NCBI GenBank assembly: GCA_963609725.1
Contig: CAVDLI010000042.1
Location: forward strand, 1-13,885
Direction: 5' to 3'
Length of the DNA: 13,885 nucleotides
Origin: UBA9732 sp963609725
GTDB taxonomy: Bacteria; Spirochaetota; Spirochaetia; Sphaerochaetales; Sphaerochaetaceae
Shown: positions 7,706 through 13,670 of the stretch, piece by piece
Layout of the letters: each line of letters begins with the position of its first letter
Position numbering within the stretch: the first letter of the stretch is position 1
Translations under genes and position numbers: made by a program
Notes under the pieces: generated by a model
What the model was told of the DNA's origin: nothing
The model's input: only the letters and a program-made list of their open reading frames with translations
Database searches by the model: none

Positions 7706-8136
7706 GAAACTATGAAATAGAAAATGAAATGTATCGCAGAGCGGTAGAGTTAATAGAAGCAAGGTATCCTGTTGGTTGGGGCGGTGCTGGTGTTGTACAT
7801 ACAGCTAATGGTAATTATTACACAAGTGTTAGTATTGAGACTGCTAATGCTTCTGCTATGTTATGCATTGAAACAGGTGCAATGCTTGAGGCACATAAAT
7901 TCAATGAGAAAGTTACTCATTGTATGTGTCTTATCCGTGAAGATGAAAAGTCTCCATATCAAGTACTGTCTCCGTGTGGTATTTGCCAAGAGAGATTACG
8001 ATATTGGGGTGAGGATGTGCAGGTAGCAGTGACAACAGATGAGGAAAAAATCAAATTTGTGCAACTAAAAGAATTGCAACCTTATCATTGGACAAGTGCA
8101 TACCCTTCTGAAGAACTTGAACATTGGAAAGAATAA
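7702..8136 (+). CDS. Cytidine deaminase-fold protein (blasticidin-S-deaminase-like)
   Basis: A 144-residue zinc deaminase of the cytidine deaminase superfamily. The active-site motif is CIE (Cys55, with Glu57 as the proton shuttle) plus PCGIC (91-95), in which Cys92 and Cys95 complete the zinc site. Length matches the small homotetrameric enzymes. The flanking TANASAMLCIETGAMLEA and SPCGICQERLRYWG blocks fit a subfamily annotated as cytidine or blasticidin-S deaminase-like; I cannot fix the substrate from sequence. The ATG overlaps the radical SAM stop as ATGA, and GAGAGG lies 5 nt upstream inside that gene, so the two are translationally coupled. Free cytidine salvage is the default role; a role on a modified or damaged base made by its partner is speculation. 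Confidence 0.85.
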   Translation: MRNYEIENEMYRRAVELIEARYPVGWGGAGVVHTANGNYYTSVSIETANASAMLCIETGAMLEAHKFNEKVTHCMCLIREDEKSPYQVLSPCGICQERLRYWGEDVQVAVTTDEEKIKFVQLKELQPYHWTSAYPSEELEHWKE

Positions 8137-8145
8137 AACAACTTT

Positions 8146-8160
8146 CAGAGGTTTTTGCAA
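8146..8160 (+). repeat. Gene-3'-end motif, copy 2 (downstream of the deaminase)
   Basis: CAGAGGTTTTTGCAA begins 10 nt after the deaminase stop and matches copy 1 exactly over 15 bases when compared in gene sense; the AAAACTG tail is lost here. AGGTTTTT (8149-8156) can also pair with AAAAACCT (8184-8191), giving a weak hairpin that may help end the operon transcript. The rest of the 222-nt convergent gap up to arcA holds the terminator at 8289-8322 and a weak TGGC/GCCA hairpin (8254-8269) followed by five Ts. Confidence 0.5.
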
Positions 8161-8288
8161 TTCTCACTTTCAACGATGGAGAGAAAAACCTTGACGAAAG
8201 CTCTTGTGTATGGTTGCTATTTACATGGTTAAAGAAAGACTACCCGAAAGCGGTGGCTTGCTCTTGCCAGTGTTTTTGCTCTTAACAA

Positions 8289-8322
8289 AAATCGCCAGCA
8301 GTAGTCAGCTTAACGGCGATTT
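8289..8322 (-). terminator. Intrinsic terminator of arcA (possibly bidirectional)
   Basis: AAATCGCC (8289-8296) and GGCGATTT (8315-8322) form an 8-bp perfect stem. Read on the minus strand, the right arm ends in GGCGATTTTTG, a five-U run, 37-70 nt past the arcA stop. In the plus direction it is followed by a poorer TTCTTT, so it may also back up the deaminase operon. Confidence 0.55.
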
Positions 8323-8358
8323 CTTTGGTTCAATGTAGAGATTTTTGAGAGACTGCAA

Positions 8359-9603
8359 TTAGAGAGTATCACGAATAAGGGGCATGCTCATACAACGAGG
8401 GCCTCCACGGCCTCTAGATAGCTCAGAACTTGCTATCTCTAAGGTTTCTAGGCCATTGTCTCTAAGAATTGCATTTGTAATTGTGTTTCTGTCATATACT
8501 ATGACTTTCCCCGGTTCTACGCATAATGCATTTGAGCCGTCATTCCATTGCTCGCGCTCTGCTGCTATAGAATCATTACCTCCACATTTTATGAATTTAA
8601 CATCATCCAGCTGCAAAAAACGACAAAAGATAGACTCTAATGTTCCTTTTAAGGTTTCAGCTTTAATTGTTCCTTTTGCACCAGGAAAAACTCTATATGC
8701 TTTTATATTATGCAAAATACCCGGGTGAACTATAAATACGTTAGTATCGGCCTGTGTTAAGACAGTGTCCAAGTGCATGAAAGCTCTCATGTTGGGAATG
8801 TCAATTGCAATAATGTTAGAGATTGTGCTTTCTTCGTCTGCAAAAATGTTGCGAGCAAGTACTTCAACAGCCTGTGCGCTTGTTCTTTCGCTAAGTCCTA
8901 TTGCAAGTGTAGTCTCGCTTAAGTTGTGAATGTCTCCGCCTTCTATGCTGTACGGATTAGATGGGTCGTAGTATTTGTGGACTTTATTTCTAAAAGATGG
9001 GTGGTATGCAAATACATACTTCATGTAAATTGTTTCTCTGTTTCTAGTTACAGATGACATATGATTAAGGCTTGCACCTGTGCCAATAGATGCCATTGGG
9101 TCGCGCGTGAAATATAAATTGGGTATTGGGTCTAGTAGAAAACCAGCTTTTGTGCGAGTTAGATTAAGAAGTGGATTTGTTTTTCTAAAGTCAAAACCTT
9201 CATCCATGACACCTTCCATAGTCCTTAGTACCATCTTGCGAGTATCGCTTTCATCCATTAGAAGATTAAAAAGTTCTTTTTCGTGGCCAATTATGCGAGA
9301 ATCGGCATTGTGTAAGAACTCTTTAATAAATTGACAGCGTATACTTTTTTCTTTTTTGTCAGAACCGCTGTCAGAATCCAATGCTTGTGCTACTAAATCA
9401 CAAAGATATACAACTTCAACACCACAGTTTCTAAGTGTTGTAGCAAATGAATCATGCTCAAGCTGTGCCCTCTTCAGGTACGGAATATCATCAAATAGCA
9501 AAGTGTTAAGGTATTCAGGCGTAAGGTGCTCAAGTTCTCCGCCAGGTCTATGAATAAGAACTTTTCTAAGTTTACCTATCTCGCTTTTTACGCATATAGC
9601 CAT
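8359..9603 (-). CDS. arcA: Arginine deiminase
   Basis: Hydrolyses L-arginine to L-citrulline and ammonia in the cytoplasm, the first step of the arginine deiminase (ADI) route to ATP and acid resistance. The 414-residue length is typical. Every catalytic landmark is visible: FTRDP with Asp168, EGGD with Glu221, MHLDT with His277 and Asp279, and the nucleophile Cys404 in GGPRCMSMPL. The N-terminus (SEIGKLRKVLIHRPGGEL) and the CGGND block (340-344) are also standard. The ATG is preceded by GGGAGAG with about 6-8 nt spacing. It follows rsmE on the same strand after 113 nt containing a tandem repeat and a leader hairpin, so it is probably separately controlled. arcB, arcC and the arginine/ornithine antiporter are not in the window. 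Identification is firm. Confidence 0.97.
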   Translation of the reverse strand: MAICVKSEIGKLRKVLIHRPGGELEHLTPEYLNTLLFDDIPYLKRAQLEHDSFATTLRNCGVEVVYLCDLVAQALDSDSGSDKKEKSIRCQFIKEFLHNADSRIIGHEKELFNLLMDESDTRKMVLRTMEGVMDEGFDFRKTNPLLNLTRTKAGFLLDPIPNLYFTRDPMASIGTGASLNHMSSVTRNRETIYMKYVFAYHPSFRNKVHKYYDPSNPYSIEGGDIHNLSETTLAIGLSERTSAQAVEVLARNIFADEESTISNIIAIDIPNMRAFMHLDTVLTQADTNVFIVHPGILHNIKAYRVFPGAKGTIKAETLKGTLESIFCRFLQLDDVKFIKCGGNDSIAAEREQWNDGSNALCVEPGKVIVYDRNTITNAILRDNGLETLEIASSELSRGRGGPRCMSMPLIRDTL

Positions 9604-9617
9604 TACATTCTCTCCCT

Positions 9618-9644
9618 GTAGATAGCTTGTAATTAGCTGTCTAC
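9618..9644 (-). promoter_or_regulatory. Hairpin in the arcA leader, adjacent to the ribosome binding site
   Basis: In the arcA transcript GTAGACAGCT and AGCTATCTAC can pair over 10 bp (one G-U) around a 7-nt loop, ending directly before AGGGAGAG and the ATG. It could stabilise the message, control ribosome access, or be an operator palindrome at DNA level. Function is inferred from position only. Confidence 0.45.
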
Positions 9645-9678
9645 CAACTTATGCAAAACGTTCAACCTACGTAAAGTT

Positions 9679-9718
9679 AATAATATTACAAATTTTTTAA
9701 TAATATTACAAACTTTTT
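9679..9718. repeat. 20-bp tandem repeat upstream of arcA, overlapping rsmE stop
   Basis: Two abutting copies of AATAATATTACAAATTTTTT (9679-9698; 9699-9718) differ at one base. Each contains the palindrome TAATATTA, with centres exactly 20 bp apart. The second copy runs into the rsmE stop codon. The location, about 76-115 bp before the arcA start, suits a binding site for a dimeric regulator; simple AT-rich slippage is the alternative. Confidence 0.55.
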
Positions 9719-10496
9719 ACAACAGCCCCATGCGCGACATAAGTACAGCAAGACCAGCACTGCATGCAGTCTCTGTTCTGAGCACACGACTGCCTAATAG
9801 CATTGGACTAAAACCTGTGCTGATAAAAAGTTCACGCTCACGTGTAGACCATCCTCGTTCAGGGCCAATTGCTAAAACAGCACTGTCTTCTATCTTTGCT
9901 TGGCTCAAAGCTGTTGCACCAACAACATTATCAAGCATAATTAGAGAAGTTTTTTTTGTGCAAGGTTTAATTTCATTTGGTTTAACTTCACTGGATTGAA
10001 CTTCATTTGGTTGAACTTCATCGTTTTGGAGAATTTTTAGAGCGCCGTCAACGGAATTTGTGAAAACTACTTGTGGCACACCAGCGTGACAAGACTGCAT
10101 GGCACCATCTAAAAGATATTCCTTGTACTCACCTGTAGTGTAAAGATTACTTGAAAGGTATGATTTTTCACCAGTATCGGCCCCTGTAAGAATAATTTTT
10201 CCAACACCAAGAGACACAGCCTCACGCAAAATTCTTTTCATGCAAATGGGTCTAACTTGGGCGCACAACAACGTTATTGGATACAAAGATGGAATGCATT
10301 CCTCGTGATAATCAATATAAACACCGTCTAGACCGATATCCTTGATAGTCGCAATTCCTTCGCTCTTATTTACAATTCCCATTCTAAAGTTATCACCTAT
10401 CTTGAGTTTGAGAATGTTCAAGATATGTTTAGCTCTTTCATCGTCAATGGGTATTAAGTCACCATCAATTTGTTTTTCAAAAAGAATAATATTCAT
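9717..10496 (-). CDS. rsmE: 16S rRNA (uracil-1498-N3)-methyltransferase
   Basis: Methylates N3 of U1498 in 16S rRNA of the 30S subunit using S-adenosylmethionine. Numbered from the ATG at 10502 (261 residues): a PUA-like N-terminal domain (about 3-70, with AKHILNILKLKIGD), then the SPOUT domain. The knot is complete, with IGPERGWS (212-219) and SRVLRTETA (238-246). AMQSCHAGVPQV (134-145) is also family-typical. Residues about 160-180 are an insertion of four five-residue units (EVQPN, EVQSS, EVKPN, EIKPC) encoded by a 15-bp DNA repeat, in a loop before the knot. No ribosome binding site precedes either ATG; I prefer the second (10496) because an extended -10 sequence ends 7 nt before it, which suggests a leaderless message. 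Confidence 0.93.
   Translation of the reverse strand: MNIILFEKQIDGDLIPIDDERAKHILNILKLKIGDNFRMGIVNKSEGIATIKDIGLDGVYIDYHEECIPSLYPITLLCAQVRPICMKRILREAVSLGVGKIILTGADTGEKSYLSSNLYTTGEYKEYLLDGAMQSCHAGVPQVVFTNSVDGALKILQNDEVQPNEVQSSEVKPNEIKPCTKKTSLIMLDNVVGATALSQAKIEDSAVLAIGPERGWSTRERELFISTGFSPMLLGSRVLRTETACSAGLAVLMSRMGLL
9966..10025 (-). repeat. 15-bp tandem repeat inside rsmE
   Basis: About four 15-bp units on the plus strand: TTTAATTTCATTTGG, TTTAACTTCACTGGA, TTGAACTTCATTTGG and a partial TTGAACTTCATCG. The period is a multiple of three, so the frame is kept and copy number could vary without breaking RsmE. Confidence 0.75.
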
Positions 10497-10503
10497 GAAC
10501 ATG

Positions 10504-10512
10504 ATAATAACA
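10504..10512 (-). promoter_or_regulatory. Candidate extended -10 element of rsmE
   Basis: Minus-strand TGTTATTAT fits an extended -10 (TGN plus TATTAT, 10504-10509). No convincing -35 is present. The predicted start point falls at or next to the ATG at 10496. Confidence 0.3.
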
Positions 10513-10538
10513 CACAGTCAAAACTGTTGGTACACTAA

Positions 10539-10567
10539 TTGATACACCATTTCTTTTACATTAAGAT
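10539..10567 (+). promoter_or_regulatory. Promoter of the solute-binding protein gene
   Basis: TTGATA (10539-10544) and TAAGAT (10562-10567) are 17 bp apart. The start point would be near 10574, only about 2 nt before the ATG at 10576, and there is no ribosome binding site between them. Confidence 0.4.
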
Positions 10568-10575
10568 TAATGCGA

Positions 10576-12015
10576 ATGAAAAAACTGTTTGCTCTGCTAT
10601 TTTTAACAGTCTCGTTATTAGGTTGCATTGTTTTTGCACAACCGGCACAAGAGGTCATAAAAGTAGGAATAGACCCCGGAAATGAAGTCATAGAGCTTAA
10701 TCCATATACAGCATCAGATAGCAATAGCATCATAATTATGCAAAATCTCTATGATGGACTTTTTTCATACGACAGTTCTACAAGTGAAGCTAAAGAGGCA
10801 CTAGCTCAAAATTATGAAGTATCAAGTGACGGCTTGACTTGGACATTTTATTTAAGAGATGCATTTTTTTCAGACGGAAAACCAATTACTGCACAAACTT
10901 TTCTAAATTCATGGGAATATCTTATACAGGGACCGCTTGCAAGTAATCTTGATTTTGTAGAACGCAAATCAAATGGCTCTTTGGACATAGAAGCTCCAAA
11001 TGATAAAACTCTCATTGTTCATCTTAAGTACCCTGTTGCATATCTTCCAAGTCTTCTTTGTCAGCCATGTTTGGGAGCAATAAAAGACACTCAAAGTTAT
11101 AGTGGCGCTTATGTATTAAAAGCCCAAACACAAAAAGGAATAATTCTTTGCAAAAATCCAAAATACTGGGATGAAGTTAAAAACGATAAAGTTGAAATAT
11201 ATTTGGGTTCTGATTTTGACGAAGCATTTGCAAACGGAGACATTCAATGGTCAATGGCTACAGTTCAAAATGCAAGCGAATATATGATTTTGTCAAAACT
11301 GTATGCTACAACATTTTTCTATTTCAATGACAAAACAGAAGCATATTCCAACGAGTATGTTAGAAAAGCTCTTATATCATTAATCCCTTGGGACATTATT
11401 CGTTATATTCAAGGAACACTTTTAGAGTCTAGTTCTCTTGTCCCAGGAAGTTCTGTACAAAGTCCTGATATAAAGGGAGCTTTAGATCTTCTATCTCAAG
11501 CAGGTTACCCATATGGGGAAGGCCTTCCAATGATTAGTATTGCTATTACTAGGGGAGCACAAAATGCAGCTGTAGCTGAACTTATTGCAGAACTCTGGTC
11601 AAAAACATTAGGGGTTACAGTAACTTTGAATACTGTTCCTCTTACTGTTTATGCATCAAATCCTGCTGAAAATCCTTTTGATTTTTGCACAATTACATGG
11701 ATTGGAGATTATTTTGATCCAATGGCTTTCTTGAGCCTTTTTGAGTCTACAAGTTCATTTAATATTGCTAATTACTCAAACGAAGAATATGACTCGCTTC
11801 TGTCTCTTGCTCAAAGCGCAGACGAAGTAACTAGGTCTTCTCTTCTTCTTAAAGCAGAACAGATTTTATTAGATTCTGGTGTTGTTATACCAATGTCCAC
11901 AGCATTTGCTACAAACTTTGTTCGCACAGATTTAATAAAAGGCTGGAAGTCAAACCCCTTAGACATACATCCTTTCAAAGATTTGCAACTTTCCAAGGAA
12001 GTAGCTAATGAATAA
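10576..12015 (+). CDS. ABC transporter substrate-binding protein, oligopeptide (SBP_bac_5/OppA) type
   Basis: An exported family-5 solute-binding protein, which captures oligopeptides or related ligands for an ABC importer. Numbered from an upstream ATG at 10570: family landmarks are IELNPYTASDS (41-51), IMQNLYDGLF (56-65), GLTWTFYLRD (88-97), FSDGKPITAQTFLNSW (100-115) and CKNPKYWDE (194-202). The preferred start is the ATG at 10576 (MKKLF). The signal segment reads SLLGCIVFAQPA: LLGC is a good lipobox (Cys19), but the hydrophobic run continues to a possible signal peptidase I site at VFA-Q, so lipoprotein versus periplasmic is unsettled. At about 480 residues it is shorter than most OppA proteins (around 530-550). 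No permease or ATPase gene is adjacent; it must borrow a transporter encoded elsewhere or act as a sensor. The HAD gene follows after 11 nt. Confidence 0.88.
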   Translation: MKKLFALLFLTVSLLGCIVFAQPAQEVIKVGIDPGNEVIELNPYTASDSNSIIIMQNLYDGLFSYDSSTSEAKEALAQNYEVSSDGLTWTFYLRDAFFSDGKPITAQTFLNSWEYLIQGPLASNLDFVERKSNGSLDIEAPNDKTLIVHLKYPVAYLPSLLCQPCLGAIKDTQSYSGAYVLKAQTQKGIILCKNPKYWDEVKNDKVEIYLGSDFDEAFANGDIQWSMATVQNASEYMILSKLYATTFFYFNDKTEAYSNEYVRKALISLIPWDIIRYIQGTLLESSSLVPGSSVQSPDIKGALDLLSQAGYPYGEGLPMISIAITRGAQNAAVAELIAELWSKTLGVTVTLNTVPLTVYASNPAENPFDFCTITWIGDYFDPMAFLSLFESTSSFNIANYSNEEYDSLLSLAQSADEVTRSSLLLKAEQILLDSGVVIPMSTAFATNFVRTDLIKGWKSNPLDIHPFKDLQLSKEVANE

Positions 12016-12026
12016 CTCTGAGAAAG

Positions 12027-12080
12027 ATGAGCGTTATACCCAAAATGAGTATTATATCCAAAATGAGCGTTATGCCAATG
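12027..12080 (+). repeat. 18-bp tandem repeat at the HAD gene start
   Basis: Three 18-bp units, ATGAGCGTTATACCCAAA, ATGAGTATTATATCCAAA and ATGAGCGTTATGCCAATG. Units 1 and 2 match at 15 of 18 positions, units 1 and 3 at 14 of 18. Each brings its own ATG in the same frame. Confidence 0.8.
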
Positions 12081-12749
12081 AAAAAGAAAATTGTTATTTT
12101 TGATTTAGATGGAACTCTACTTGATACTCTAGAAGATATTAGGCACGCAATTAACTGTGCTCTTTCTTCATATCAAATTCCACTGATAAACGAAGACGAA
12201 ACAAAAAGTTTTGTTGGAAGAGGTTTACGAAATGCTCTCATTAAAGCTGTTCAAAAAAGCAAAATACAATTCAATGATAACGACATATCTTGCATGAATG
12301 AAATTCTTGTAGCATCGTATCTTGAAAATCCATCAAAATATGCGCGCCCATATGAGGGCATATTGGAACTTCTTAACTGGCTTCAAGATTGTGGTATAAA
12401 GATTGCAATAGCATCAAACAAGAAAGATGAAATAGTTCAAAAGATAATAAAAAACATATTCCCTACTTACAAATTTGCTTTTGCTTTTGGACAAAAAAGT
12501 GAATATCCTCTAAAACCTAATCCTACTGGAATTTTAAGAGAACTAGAGAAATTGAACATTGACGTTTCTGATATTCTTTACATTGGCGACAGCGAAGTTG
12601 ATTACGAGACAGCAAAAAATTTGAAATGTGACTATTTTATTGTTAACTACGGTTTTAGAAGTAAAGAAGAACTTGAAAGTAATGGAATTTATAACACTAT
12701 TAGCTTGCCTTTAGAATTAAAAGAGAAAATTGAAACAATTTATAGTTAG
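12027..12749 (+). CDS. HAD-superfamily phosphatase, phosphoglycolate phosphatase-like
   Basis: A 240-residue HAD hydrolase of the Gph/PGMB-like subfamily. Motif I is FDLDGTLLDT (nucleophile Asp26, acid-base Asp28), motif II is IAIASNKKD (Ser130), motif III is the Lys in PLKPNP (163), and motif IV is YIGDSEVD (Asp188 and Asp192). A helical cap domain fills about 35-110. This is the pattern for 2-phosphoglycolate or small sugar-phosphate hydrolysis; the exact substrate cannot be read. The first 18 residues are not part of the fold: an 18-bp DNA repeat encodes MSVIPK, MSIISK, MSVMPM, so four in-frame ATGs precede the core. The first has a weak GAGAAAG upstream and sits 11 nt after the preceding stop, favouring coupled translation; the ATG at 12078 (MKKKIVIFDLDGT) is the conventional family start. 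Confidence 0.9.
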   Translation: MSVIPKMSIISKMSVMPMKKKIVIFDLDGTLLDTLEDIRHAINCALSSYQIPLINEDETKSFVGRGLRNALIKAVQKSKIQFNDNDISCMNEILVASYLENPSKYARPYEGILELLNWLQDCGIKIAIASNKKDEIVQKIIKNIFPTYKFAFAFGQKSEYPLKPNPTGILRELEKLNIDVSDILYIGDSEVDYETAKNLKCDYFIVNYGFRSKEELESNGIYNTISLPLELKEKIETIYS

Positions 12750-12766
12750 AGGTTTTTAGAAAACTG
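12748..12766 (+). repeat. Gene-3'-end motif, copy 3 (overlaps HAD stop codon)
   Basis: AGAGGTTTTTAGAAAACTG starts within the TAG stop of the HAD gene and matches copy 1 at 17 of 19 positions. It carries the same GTTTT/AAAAC dyad. Confidence 0.6.
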
Positions 12767-12781
12767 TTTTCATGACTCTTG

Positions 12782-12822
12782 GAGATTTTTGGAGATTTAC
12801 ACATATTTCTTTGAAAAATCTC
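12782..12822. terminator. Possible bidirectional terminator between convergent genes
   Basis: GAGATTTTT (12782-12790) and AAAAATCTC (12814-12822) are perfect inverted repeats around a 23-nt loop, in the 78-nt gap between the HAD gene and the epimerase. The stem is AT-rich and the loop long, so termination strength is doubtful. Confidence 0.35.
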
Positions 12823-12827
12823 TTAAA

Positions 12828-13670
12828 TCACAAGAGAGATGTTTTCACAATTGAAACAGCTTTTTCTATACTGCTTTGCCACTCAATATTGTCATTAGCC
12901 CAAAGTTCACAAACAAAACGGCGCACTCCCATATTGTAGCACTTGGGAATTAAATTTGAGAAATCAGTGTGCCCCTCGCCAAATGAGAGATTTCTGAATA
13001 TCCCTGGTAGAGTCTCTTTTGCATGAACAGCAACAATATGCCCTTTTGCAGTATCAAGGTCAGAATCAACACTTTCTTTATATTCAAGTGCAGCATTAGA
13101 AAGATTTCCAAGATCGGGATAAAGTTGAAGATATGGCGACTCAATACTTTTAACAAAGCGCATGGCCTTTTGGCAAGTATTCATAAAAGGAGTTTCCATT
13201 GTCTCAAATCCAAGACAAACTCCGTACTTTGCTGCAATATTTACGATTTTGAAAAGATTATCTAGAAATCTGTTTTCTGTATCATTTGTATGCTCTTCAT
13301 AATAAACATCATATCCTGCAAGTTGGATAGTGCGAATACCAAGCTCAGAGGCTAGTTGTATTGCTTTTTGCGCAATTAAAAGTGATTTTATAGCTAAAGA
13401 AGGGTCGCTACTTCCTAATGGATACTTTCTATGTGCACTAAGGCAGATACTTTCAAAAGAAATCCCCAAGTTGCTTTCAGTATGTAAGAGCTCTTTTTTT
13501 ACTGCATTTGACCAGTTAAGCCTTTCAAGTCTTTTATTTGACTCGTCAATACTAAGTTCAACATAATCAAGATTCATTTTTTTTGCTTCTTCAAGAATTT
13601 GCTCTAACGAATAATCTTGAGGAAAAGCTTTTTCATAAATACCAAATTTGCAATCATCAACTTTAGACAT
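12828..13670 (-). CDS. ulaE: L-ribulose-5-phosphate 3-epimerase (UlaE/SgbU type)
   Basis: Interconverts L-xylulose 5-phosphate and L-ribulose 5-phosphate, feeding L-ascorbate or L-xylulose carbon towards the pentose phosphate pathway. The 280 residues form one xylose-isomerase-like TIM barrel. They track E. coli UlaE closely from memory: FGIYEKAFP (9-17), ICLSAHRKYPLGS (75-87), IQLAGYDVYY (115-124), LYPDLGNLS (183-191), VAVHAKET (213-220), FGEGHTDF (230-237) and CELW (254-257). The metal ligands are Glu156, Asp186, His216 and Glu255, all present. The ATG lies inside the end of the upstream kinase gene (8-nt overlap), so the genes are translationally coupled. GGGAGG is present but about 14 nt away, which makes coupling more likely than independent initiation. 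SgbU or a broader sugar-phosphate epimerase is the alternative name. Confidence 0.93.
   Translation of the reverse strand: MSKVDDCKFGIYEKAFPQDYSLEQILEEAKKMNLDYVELSIDESNKRLERLNWSNAVKKELLHTESNLGISFESICLSAHRKYPLGSSDPSLAIKSLLIAQKAIQLASELGIRTIQLAGYDVYYEEHTNDTENRFLDNLFKIVNIAAKYGVCLGFETMETPFMNTCQKAMRFVKSIESPYLQLYPDLGNLSNAALEYKESVDSDLDTAKGHIVAVHAKETLPGIFRNLSFGEGHTDFSNLIPKCYNMGVRRFVCELWANDNIEWQSSIEKAVSIVKTSLL

Noticed and set aside
8210..8338. A 42-codon plus-strand reading frame with a hydrophobic middle in the deaminase-arcA gap
   Set aside because: No ribosome binding site, no recognisable protein, and it runs through the arcA terminator hairpin. Most likely chance, or a remnant too decayed to name.
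8137..8358. A small structured RNA in the gap after the deaminase
   Set aside because: Several weak hairpins exist, but no known riboswitch, tRNA or ncRNA pattern is recognisable; terminators explain the strongest stem.
10518..10733. Minus-strand 71-codon frame across the start of the binding-protein gene
   Set aside because: It lies mostly inside a well-supported gene on the other strand, and has no domain and no ribosome binding site.
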